A stretch of DNA of 48,580 bases, taken from NCBI GenBank assembly GCA_046160865.1, contig JBJXHG010000097.1, positions 1 to 48,580 on the forward strand. The letters are read 5' to 3'. Origin of the DNA: JBJXHG01 sp046160865. Lineage in GTDB: Bacteria; Planctomycetota; UBA1135; GCA-002686595. The notes beneath the pieces were generated by a model that saw only the letters and a program-made list of their open reading frames with translations, made no database searches and was not told the DNA's origin. Both the position numbers and the translations under genes were made by a program. Shown here one piece after another: positions 42,274 through 48,580 of this stretch (its first letter is position 1; each line of letters starts with the position of its first letter).

Positions 42274-43524
42274 ATGAAGATCGCGTACCTGACGAATCAA
42301 TATCCGAAGACGAGCCACAGTTTCATTCGGCGCGAGATCGCGGCCCTCGAGGCGCTCGGTTTCGCGGTCGATCGCTACTCGATCCGCGCTTGCGGCGAGC
42401 CGCTGGTTCACGCCGAGGACGTCGCCGAAGCCGCGCGCACACGCGTGATCCTCGAGCGGAGTGCGCTCGGCATCACGACCGCGCTGGCCATCGCGCTCGC
42501 GACCCGTCCGCTGCGCTGTGCGCGCTCGCTCGCGACGGCGGTGCGCCTCGGCCGGCGGTCCGATCGCGGCGTCGCGCGCCACCTCGCGTACTGGGTGGAG
42601 GCGTGCGTGCTCCTGCACTGGATGCAGGCGCGCGGCACGGAGCACTTGCACGCGCACTTCGGAACGAATCCGCCCGTCGTGGCGCTGCTCGCGCGCGAGC
42701 TTGGCGGTCCGACGTACAGCTTCACCGTGCACGGTGTCGACGGCGAGTTCCCCGAGGTGCTGTCCTTGCGCGAGAAGATCGAGAGCGCGCGTTTCGTCGT
42801 CGCCGTGAGCTCGTACGGCCGGAGCCAGCTCGTGCGTTCGTGCCCGACCGAGCAGATGGAGAAGCTGCACCTCGTGCGCTGCGGACTGGACGAGGCGTTC
42901 TTGCGCGCCGAGCCGGCACCGCTGCCGGACACGTCGCGACTCGTGTGCGTCGCGCGTCTCAGCAAAGAGAAGGGGCACCTCGTGCTGCTGGACGCGCTCG
43001 CGCGCTTGAAGGCCGAGGGCACGCCGTTCGAAGTGCAACTCGTCGGCGACGGCGATCTGCGCCCGGCGATCGAGTCCGAGATCGCGCGACTTGGTCTCGC
43101 GTCGCACGTGCGCCTACGCGGTTGGTTGGACGAAGCCGATCTGCGCGCGGAGATCCGCGCCGCGCGCGCGCTCGTGCTGCCCAGCTTTTCTGAGGGCCTG
43201 CCGGTCGCGTTGATGGAGGCGATGGCTCTGGAGAGACCCGTGCTCAGCACGTACATCGCAGGCATTCCGGAGCTCGTCGTTCCGCGCGAGAACGGCTGGC
43301 TCGTGCCCGCTGGCGCCGTCGAGCCACTCGTCGGGGCGTTGCGCGAGCTGCTCCGCATGCCGATCGCGGAGCTCGCCGCGATGGGGCGTCGGGGACGCGC
43401 GCGCGTCGCGCTGCAGCACGACGCGGCGACGGAAGCGCAGAAGCTCGCGCTCCTGTTTCGCGGCGAGCGCCGCGTCGCCAGCGACGGCGTTGCGAGCGCT
43501 CGCGCGCTCGCGACGGCCGCCTGA
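42274..43524 (+). CDS. Family 4 glycosyltransferase
   Basis: 416 residues; the ATG at 42274 follows the deacetylase by 13 bp. GT-B fold: MKIAYLTNQYPKTSHSFIRREI, HLHAHFGTNPP, YSFTVHGVDGEF, VCVARLSKEKGHLVLLDAL, VQLVGDGDLRPAIE and the nucleotide-sugar motif PSFSEGLPVALMEAMA with the paired glutamates of GT4. It resembles colanic-acid-type WcaL transferases. Its last 23 codons lie in the first copy of a 108-bp tandem duplication whose second copy follows the stop, so the C-terminus may be recently altered. Confidence 0.93.
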   Translation: MKIAYLTNQYPKTSHSFIRREIAALEALGFAVDRYSIRACGEPLVHAEDVAEAARTRVILERSALGITTALAIALATRPLRCARSLATAVRLGRRSDRGVARHLAYWVEACVLLHWMQARGTEHLHAHFGTNPPVVALLARELGGPTYSFTVHGVDGEFPEVLSLREKIESARFVVAVSSYGRSQLVRSCPTEQMEKLHLVRCGLDEAFLRAEPAPLPDTSRLVCVARLSKEKGHLVLLDALARLKAEGTPFEVQLVGDGDLRPAIESEIARLGLASHVRLRGWLDEADLRAEIRAARALVLPSFSEGLPVALMEAMALERPVLSTYIAGIPELVVPRENGWLVPAGAVEPLVGALRELLRMPIAELAAMGRRGRARVALQHDAATEAQKLALLFRGERRVASDGVASARALATAA

Positions 43525-43669
43525 CCGCGCTGCGCCCGCATGCGCAGAGCACGCGGCGACATGTTTCGCGGCGAGCGCCGCGCCGCCAGCAATGGCGTTG
43601 CGAGCGCTCGCGCGCTCGCGACGGCCGCCTGACCGCGCTGCGCCCGCATGCGCAGAGCACGCGGCGACA
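43454..43669. repeat. 108-bp tandem duplication across the GT4 stop codon
   Basis: 43454-43561 and 43562-43669 are direct repeats of 108 bp (36 codons) with three substitutions. Copy one includes the last 23 codons and stop of the GT4 gene; copy two lies wholly downstream and carries the same frame and stop again. The similarity ends abruptly at GACATG (43671). Confidence 0.9.
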
Positions 43670-43858
43670 TGACGGCTCCGTCACACCGAGCGCACGCCTC
43701 AAGCGCCCGTTCCGCGCCGGACGATACGAACCTCCGCTCCGACCGCGACTCGACGCTGTGTGCGCGTCCCCGAACGGTCGACTCCACGAATCGATGAGCC
43801 CTCTGCGTTCCGTACGTCGCGTGCCGGGAGCCGTCGCCCTCGTGGCGGAGGTGCCGCG
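43525..43858. other. Intergenic holding the second duplication copy
   Basis: 334 bp between the GT4 stop and the GTG start of the oxidoreductase. The first 145 bp are the duplicated tail of the GT4 gene; the rest shows no ORF or hairpin of note apart from the GGAGG before 43859. Confidence 0.6.
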
Positions 43859-45286
43859 GTGAGGGTCGCGATCCTCGGCGCGGGTGTGACCGGTCTGTCG
43901 GCCGCGTACCTGCTGCTCAAGCGCGGCGTGCCGGTCACCGTGTACGAAGCGAGCGAGCGCGAGGGCGGGCTCGCGGGTTCGTTCACGTCGCACGGCTTCA
44001 CGTTCGACTTCGGGCCGCACGAGTTCTGCACGACGAACCCCGCGCTGACGTCGCTGCTCGCCGAAGTGTGCGGGGAGGATCTGCTCGTCATCGAGAAGCG
44101 CACGGCGCAGTACTTCAACGGCACGTACTTGCGCTACCCGTTCGAGTTCGCGGACGTGCTGAAGAACGTCGACCCGCTCTTGTGTCTGCGCGCGATGGCC
44201 GAAGTCGCGTACGCGCGCGTGCGGAACGTCGTTCGCCCACCGTTGGAGGATTCGTTCGAGGCGTGGACGCGCTCGCGCTTCGGACCGACGCTCTACCGGC
44301 TGTACTTCGGTCCCTACACGCAGAAGGTCTGGGGCATCGATCCACGCTCGATCGACCCGCGCACCGCGACGAGCCGCATCACCGTCGACTCGGCGTGGGA
44401 CCTGATCAAGAAATCGATCGGCTATCACTTCCTCGGTTCGGAGGATCTCCAGAACGTGCACAGCGAGTACCGCCGCACGTTCTACTACGTCCGGGACGGC
44501 ATCGGCGCGCTCCAAGCGCACCTGCGGCGGCGGATCGAGGAGCTCGGCGGACGATTCGAGTTCGGCCGCAAGCTCGTGCAGGTGTCGCGCCGCGGCGATT
44601 CGATCGTGTCGCTCGGATTCGAGAACGGCCGCACCGCGAGCGGATTCACCAATGTCGTCTCGACGGTGCCGCTTCCGAACCTCGTGCGCATCGTGCTCGG
44701 TGAGCGCGGCAATGCGCTCGTGCTCGAGAACGACTTGCCGTTCCGCGGCATGGTGTTCGTGTTCCTGCGCGTCAACAAGCCGCAGGTGCTCGACAACCAC
44801 TGGACGTATTACCCGGATCTCGACATCCCGTTCCAGCGCACCACCGAGTTCGTGCACTTCGAAGCGCGCATGACACCGCCCGGACGCACGGGACTGACGC
44901 TCGAGGTCGCTTCGAATCCCGGCGACGGCGTGTGGGAGCTCCACGATGCCGACATCGCGGAGAAGTGCGTGCGCCGGATGTGCGAGCTCCAGCTCCTGCG
45001 TCGCGAGGACGTCGACGGCTTCGACGTCGTGCGCGTGCGCAACGCCTACCCCGTGCAGGTGATGCACTATCAGGAGCGCGCCGACGCGCTCGTCGATGCG
45101 CTCGGCGAGGTCGACAACCTCGTCACGATCGGGCGCCAGGGACTGTTCCGCTACTGCAACATGAACGAGTGCGTGGAGATGTCGATCGATGTCGTCGGCA
45201 AGCTAGCGCTGAATCCGTTCCGCGTGCGCTACACGAGCCCGAGCAGCTGGATGGGCGTCGACATCACCGAGCGCATGACTGCCTAA
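43859..45286 (+). CDS. FAD-dependent oxidoreductase of the polysaccharide cluster
   Basis: 475 residues with a GTG start at 43859, eight bases after GGAGG; the upstream codons do not resemble the family. The Rossmann FAD site GAGVTGLSAAYLLL is at 7-20, then EREGGLAGSF, FDFGPHEFCTTNP, YFNGTYLRYPFEF, and a C-terminal FAD contact VTIGRQGLFRYCNMNECVEMS. It belongs to the amine-oxidase/protoporphyrinogen-oxidase-like group that includes UDP-galactopyranose mutase-like proteins found in sugar clusters. A role in modifying a nucleotide sugar or lipid-linked sugar is inferred from the neighbours only. Confidence 0.88.
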   Translation: MRVAILGAGVTGLSAAYLLLKRGVPVTVYEASEREGGLAGSFTSHGFTFDFGPHEFCTTNPALTSLLAEVCGEDLLVIEKRTAQYFNGTYLRYPFEFADVLKNVDPLLCLRAMAEVAYARVRNVVRPPLEDSFEAWTRSRFGPTLYRLYFGPYTQKVWGIDPRSIDPRTATSRITVDSAWDLIKKSIGYHFLGSEDLQNVHSEYRRTFYYVRDGIGALQAHLRRRIEELGGRFEFGRKLVQVSRRGDSIVSLGFENGRTASGFTNVVSTVPLPNLVRIVLGERGNALVLENDLPFRGMVFVFLRVNKPQVLDNHWTYYPDLDIPFQRTTEFVHFEARMTPPGRTGLTLEVASNPGDGVWELHDADIAEKCVRRMCELQLLRREDVDGFDVVRVRNAYPVQVMHYQERADALVDALGEVDNLVTIGRQGLFRYCNMNECVEMSIDVVGKLALNPFRVRYTSPSSWMGVDITERMTA

Positions 45287-45301
45287 GCGCACGGAGTGCG
45301 C
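45287..45301. terminator. Short hairpin between convergent genes
   Basis: GCGCAC, loop GGA, GTGCGC, starting right after the TAA stop at 45284-45286. GC-rich with no T-run; a weak terminator or 3' stabiliser by position. Confidence 0.35.
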
Positions 45302-45348
45302 GATGGATACGGCGTGCGGGCGTGCGACTCACGCTGCTTGCTTTCGAT

Positions 45349-47010
45349 CTACCGCGCGTGAGCGCTCAGCGTCGGCGTTCCGTCGCCCGCGACCTCGCAC
45401 GTCCACACGCGACGACCCTCGAAGTAGTCGAGTAACGCGCGGTTCTTCGCAGCGCCCATGTCGCGCGCCCACACGACGGGGGCCGCATCGATGTCCGCGC
45501 CGTTGTAGACCCATTCGTCGTGAGCCGAGTGACCGGTACCGTAGCGCACGATGACGAGATCGGGCTCCGCGGTCGCGCTGAGCTCGCTCTGCACGCGCGC
45601 GCGCGCTTCTTCCCAAGCACCGGGCGCGGGCACACGTCCGCGGATCTGGAACGCGAGCGCCGCGACCGTCGCGGCCAGCAATCCGCACACGGCGGCGGCT
45701 CCGTAGGGCCGTCCGCGCACGCGCACTCGAGCGATCTCGCGCACGCACAGCGTCGTCAGCACCGTGAGCAGGCCGAGCACCGGAGCCGCGTAGTGTGCGA
45801 GTGTGTACGTCGATCCGAGGATCGCGACCACGAACGCGACGCAGACGTACAGCGCGACGCGCGCGAGCGGCGTGCTCGCGACCGCGGGTAACGCGAGGAG
45901 TGGCGCGCTCCACAGTGGGCCTGCGTAGAACTTCCACAGCTCGGCGAGCTTCTCGAGGTTCACCGCGAAGAAGCCGCGCGACGTGAAGCACGCGCGATAC
46001 GGCTCGAGCGCCCAACCGGTCCAGTACTCGCGGATCAGCGCGTGCTGGTACACGGGTTCCGCGGCGAGCGGCAGCCACAGGAATGGCGGTGCGACCGCGT
46101 ACAAGCGGTCGTGCAACCAGTAGGGCATCGTCCACGGGTCGCCCGTCGTCGCGCGGTCGTACGCGATCGTCCACGCGGCGATGGCCGCGATGCTCGCTGC
46201 CAGCGGCGCGGCGCGCCGCAGCTCGCGTGCGTAGCCGCCGGCCGACGCACTGCGCCAGCGCTCGCGCGCGAGGATCACGCACGCCGGTGCGCTCGCGATC
46301 AGGCCTTCGAACGGCCGCGTGCACGCGAGCACGAACAGTCCGGCGCCGAACAGCCACGCGTCGCGTGCGCTGTGACGCGCGAGCAAGCGCGGCAGCGCGC
46401 CGTACACGAGCGCACCGCCGCACGCCGCGAGTGAGCCGCCCCAGTAGCTCTGCGTCCAGTACGACGCGACGCCGAAGCGCGCGATCACGACCAACGTGCC
46501 GAGCAGTGCCCAGCGGAACGGCAGCCAGCCGACGAGCATCCACGCGAGCGCGCCGATGAACAGCGCCGCTTCGATCCAGACTCCGACGAGCGGATGCCCG
46601 CCGATGGCCGTGCCGGCGGCGAGGACGAGCCCGTGGCCAGGCGGATACTTCGAAACGTAATAAGGATGCGTGACGACGTGGAACGACTCGAAGTGCTGCC
46701 ACAGCGGGTGTGCGGGATTCGCGAGGCGTCCGTGCGCGAACGTGTCGGCTTGTAGCAGGTAACTGAACTCGTCGTGGACGCGCGGCGCGGGCCAGTGCAC
46801 GAGCCACGCGACGGCAGCGCTCGCGACCGCCGCAAGGAGCGCGCACGCCAAGATCGCGCGCGTGCGCCGTGCGCGCTGCCGGCCGAGCCAGCGCAGCACG
46901 CTCGTGAGCACGTGCGCCGGCGCGCGCGGCACGACCAGCGCACCGCACGCGATGGCAGCGAGCGCTCCGAGCTCGAGTAGCGCTCGGTCGAGAACGCCGA
47001 GGGTCAGCAC
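45349..47010 (-). CDS. Multi-spanning membrane protein, GT-C (ArnT/PMT)-like
   Basis: 553 residues with a GTG start at 47010; the nearby ATG at 47027 is out of frame. Around eleven membrane segments. The first periplasmic loop has HDEFSYLLQADTFAHGRLANP, with the acidic pair typical of GT-C enzymes using polyprenyl-phosphate sugars, then HPYYVSKYPPGHGLVLAAG and YWTQSYWGGSLAACGGAL. The C-terminal part (about 470-553) is soluble. It probably transfers a lipid-linked sugar outside the inner membrane. It faces the FAD oxidoreductase convergently and diverges from the last GT4 gene, so it has its own promoter. Confidence 0.85.
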   Translation of the reverse strand: MLTLGVLDRALLELGALAAIACGALVVPRAPAHVLTSVLRWLGRQRARRTRAILACALLAAVASAAVAWLVHWPAPRVHDEFSYLLQADTFAHGRLANPAHPLWQHFESFHVVTHPYYVSKYPPGHGLVLAAGTAIGGHPLVGVWIEAALFIGALAWMLVGWLPFRWALLGTLVVIARFGVASYWTQSYWGGSLAACGGALVYGALPRLLARHSARDAWLFGAGLFVLACTRPFEGLIASAPACVILARERWRSASAGGYARELRRAAPLAASIAAIAAWTIAYDRATTGDPWTMPYWLHDRLYAVAPPFLWLPLAAEPVYQHALIREYWTGWALEPYRACFTSRGFFAVNLEKLAELWKFYAGPLWSAPLLALPAVASTPLARVALYVCVAFVVAILGSTYTLAHYAAPVLGLLTVLTTLCVREIARVRVRGRPYGAAAVCGLLAATVAALAFQIRGRVPAPGAWEEARARVQSELSATAEPDLVIVRYGTGHSAHDEWVYNGADIDAAPVVWARDMGAAKNRALLDYFEGRRVWTCEVAGDGTPTLSAHAR

Positions 47011-47247
47011 GGGACGTGGGGGAGCATGGGGCGGCTACCGCGGGCGCGAAAAAAACGCACGGCGCGGCGGGGGGCGTGCGTCGCGCGAGCGCCCGGCTTC
47101 CAGTCTTCGGCATTTGGAGCGCCTTTCCGCATGAGCCGCAGCGGGTCGTCGCGGACTTCGACAGCGCGTTGCATTCTGAAGGGAGCGCGGAGCGCGCTGC
47201 GGCATTTGACGACCGCGAAAGCGCGCGCGCGACCGATAAAAGGACCC

Positions 47248-48480
47248 GTGTTCCTGCTCCCCATCATCGTTCCGATCTACGTGCACGGATCGCGGCGCCT
47301 CGTCACGACGGAATGGCGCCGCTCGCTCGAGCTCTTGCGCGATTCGCTGCCCGCCGAGCTCGGACGCATCACGGTCGCGGCCCCGTTTCACGCTGTTGCG
47401 AGCGACTCGTCCGGGAGTCAAGCGCTCCAACCGGTCGACGGAGTGGACCTCGTTCCGCTGATCCCCGTGCCGAAGCGCTCGCGCGAGTACCGCCGCGACA
47501 CGCGTTCGCGGTGGCTCGCGGGGCTCGAGCCGCTCGTCGCGCGCGCGGCAGTCGTCCAGTCGGGTCTCGACGACATGCACCAGCCGATGATGTTCGACGC
47601 CCTGAAGCTCTCGTTCGAGCGCGACAAGCCGACCGTGTTCGTGCAGGACACCGACATCGTCGTGCAGGCGCGCGAGCTCGCCGCGCAGAAACCGCTGCAC
47701 AGCCGGTTGCGTGCGCTCTTCTACACGCGCAAGTACGAGCGCACGGCGCGTGCGTGCGTCGCACGCGCGAGCTTGTCGCTGCTCAAGGGCAAGAGCTTGA
47801 TGCGCCGCTACGGCGCGTTCGCGCGCAACGCGCACGAGTTCCACGACACGAGCTACGTCGAAGCGGAGATGGCACCCGCGGCGCGCGTCGACGCGCGCGT
47901 GCAGTCGATCGCGACCGGACGACCCGTGCGTCTCGTGTACTGCGGCCGGCTGGTCGCGCGGAAAGGCCTAGCACTCGGCCTGGAGATCCTCGCGCGTGCG
48001 CGGGAGCGCGGCGCGGCCGTCGAGTTCGACGTGATCGGCGACGGCGAAGAGCGCGCCCGCCTCGAGTCGGACGTCGCACGGTTGCGGCTCGGCGACGCCG
48101 TACGCTTCCTCGGTCACGCGGCGTACGGAGCGGAGCTCATCGAGCGGCTCGCGCAGTACGACGCGCTCTATTTCACTCCGGCCGCCGAAGACACGCCGCG
48201 CATGATCTTCGACGGCTACGCGGCCGGACTGCCGCTGGTCGGCACGGACATCGAGTACGTTCGCGAGCGCGCGTCCGAGGAGCACGCGACGTGCGTGCTG
48301 CCGCGCCAGGACTCGAACCGCGCAGCGGAGCAGCTCTGCGCGCTCGTTCGAGATCACGCGCGACTGGCGGAGCTCTCGCGTGCGGCGTACGCCGCGGGCC
48401 GCTATCACGCCGCGGACCACTGGTACCGTCGCCGCGCGGAGTGGGTGCGCGCGATCGTCGCAGAGCGCGTCGCGGCCTAG
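47248..48480 (+). CDS. Family 4 glycosyltransferase
   Basis: 410 residues from a GTG at 47248 preceded by AAAAGGA. The frame upstream is Arg-rich and unlike the family, so GTG is preferred. The N-terminal half begins VFLLPIIVPIYVHGSRR. The C-terminal half holds RLVYCGRLVARKGLALGLEIL, FDVIGDGEERARLE, VRFLGHAAYG and YFTPAAEDTPRMIFDGYAAGLPLVGTD, the GT-B nucleotide-sugar site. The paired-glutamate motif is modified to E-D-T-P, with Asp in the second acidic position. Cytoplasmic sugar transfer to a growing saccharide is likely. It is the last gene of the cluster in the window. Confidence 0.88.
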   Translation: MFLLPIIVPIYVHGSRRLVTTEWRRSLELLRDSLPAELGRITVAAPFHAVASDSSGSQALQPVDGVDLVPLIPVPKRSREYRRDTRSRWLAGLEPLVARAAVVQSGLDDMHQPMMFDALKLSFERDKPTVFVQDTDIVVQARELAAQKPLHSRLRALFYTRKYERTARACVARASLSLLKGKSLMRRYGAFARNAHEFHDTSYVEAEMAPAARVDARVQSIATGRPVRLVYCGRLVARKGLALGLEILARARERGAAVEFDVIGDGEERARLESDVARLRLGDAVRFLGHAAYGAELIERLAQYDALYFTPAAEDTPRMIFDGYAAGLPLVGTDIEYVRERASEEHATCVLPRQDSNRAAEQLCALVRDHARLAELSRAAYAAGRYHAADHWYRRRAEWVRAIVAERVAA

Positions 48481-48580
48481 TGTCCTGAGTCAGAAGTTCG
48501 CTTTCACCAAGGTCGAGATCGTCGTCGCTGGCACGGCGCGAGGGTGCAGGCAACCTGTCAGGTTTCCGAACTCGAGCAAC
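48481..48580. other. Right edge, no gene seen
   Basis: 100 bp after the last GT4 stop. It starts TGTCCTGAGTCAGAAGTTCG directly after the TAG, a sequence that could be the end of a mobile element, but no inverted partner is inside the window. Confidence 0.3.

Noticed and set aside
48481..48580. Possible mobile-element end (TGTCCTGAGTCAGAAG) at the window edge
   Set aside because: No partner repeat or transposase is visible within the window; cannot be supported.

Overview
The window is a high-GC chromosomal segment, most likely from a member of the Planctomycetota. The best evidence is the protein at 818-3217. It ends in a cysteine-containing C-terminal block (CFGDGS...CPC...GHGCANS...) that I associate with large secreted proteins of marine planctomycetes. 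A MauG-type dihaem peroxidase fused to a carbohydrate-binding module, two sulfatase-fold lipoproteins, DUF1579 proteins and a YwqK-repeat lipoprotein fit the same picture. I see no rRNA, tRNA, CRISPR array, prophage or complete transposase gene. Base composition is so GC-rich that stop-free antisense frames of several hundred codons lie over most real genes; I left these out.

Layout. (1) 1-7268, all on the minus strand: a DUF1579 lipoprotein cut by the window edge, a secreted RCC1-repeat protein with 13 repeats, a methanethiol S-methyltransferase (MddA-like) and a large secreted protein of unknown function. (2) 7570-13892: a CPA2 cation/proton antiporter, an aminotransferase, an aldehyde dehydrogenase and an EgtD histidine methyltransferase. 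(3) 14022-18777: a small secreted protein, a DUF1579 lipoprotein, and a four-gene minus-strand operon encoding two ABC-2 type exporters with start/stop coupling at two of its three junctions. (4) 19083-23214: a Tat-exported molybdenum hydroxylase of PaoABC type with a small cysteine-rich protein as last gene. (5) 23463-32455: a DUF1326-like protein, a carboxypeptidase-regulatory-like protein, a MITE-like element, a sulfatase-fold lipoprotein with a C-terminal heavy-metal-binding motif, a YwqK-repeat lipoprotein, glyA, and a second sulfatase-fold lipoprotein fused to TPRs. (6) 32594-37824: the MauG/CBM protein and a secreted protein of unknown function, both on the minus strand, each followed by a hairpin and preceded by palindromes. 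(7) 38211-48480: a surface-polysaccharide cluster of a GT2, a multi-TM TPR protein, a NodB deacetylase, a GT4, an FAD oxidoreductase, a divergent membrane glycosyltransferase-like protein and a second GT4.

How the genes work together. Most products act outside the cytoplasm (lipoproteins, Tat or Sec substrates, exporters, cell-surface sugar synthesis). The strongest functional units are the periplasmic molybdoenzyme operon, the double ABC exporter operon and the polysaccharide cluster.

The most interesting non-coding signals are: a short hairpin-bearing element found three times just 3' of genes and always in the gene's orientation (near 4617, 11071 and 11264); a 159-bp element with perfect 17-bp terminal inverted repeats and a CTAT target duplication (26120-26286); a 108-bp tandem duplication spanning a stop codon (43454-43669); overlapping palindromes upstream of the MauG gene; and two mutually exclusive hairpins in the leader of the GT2 gene.
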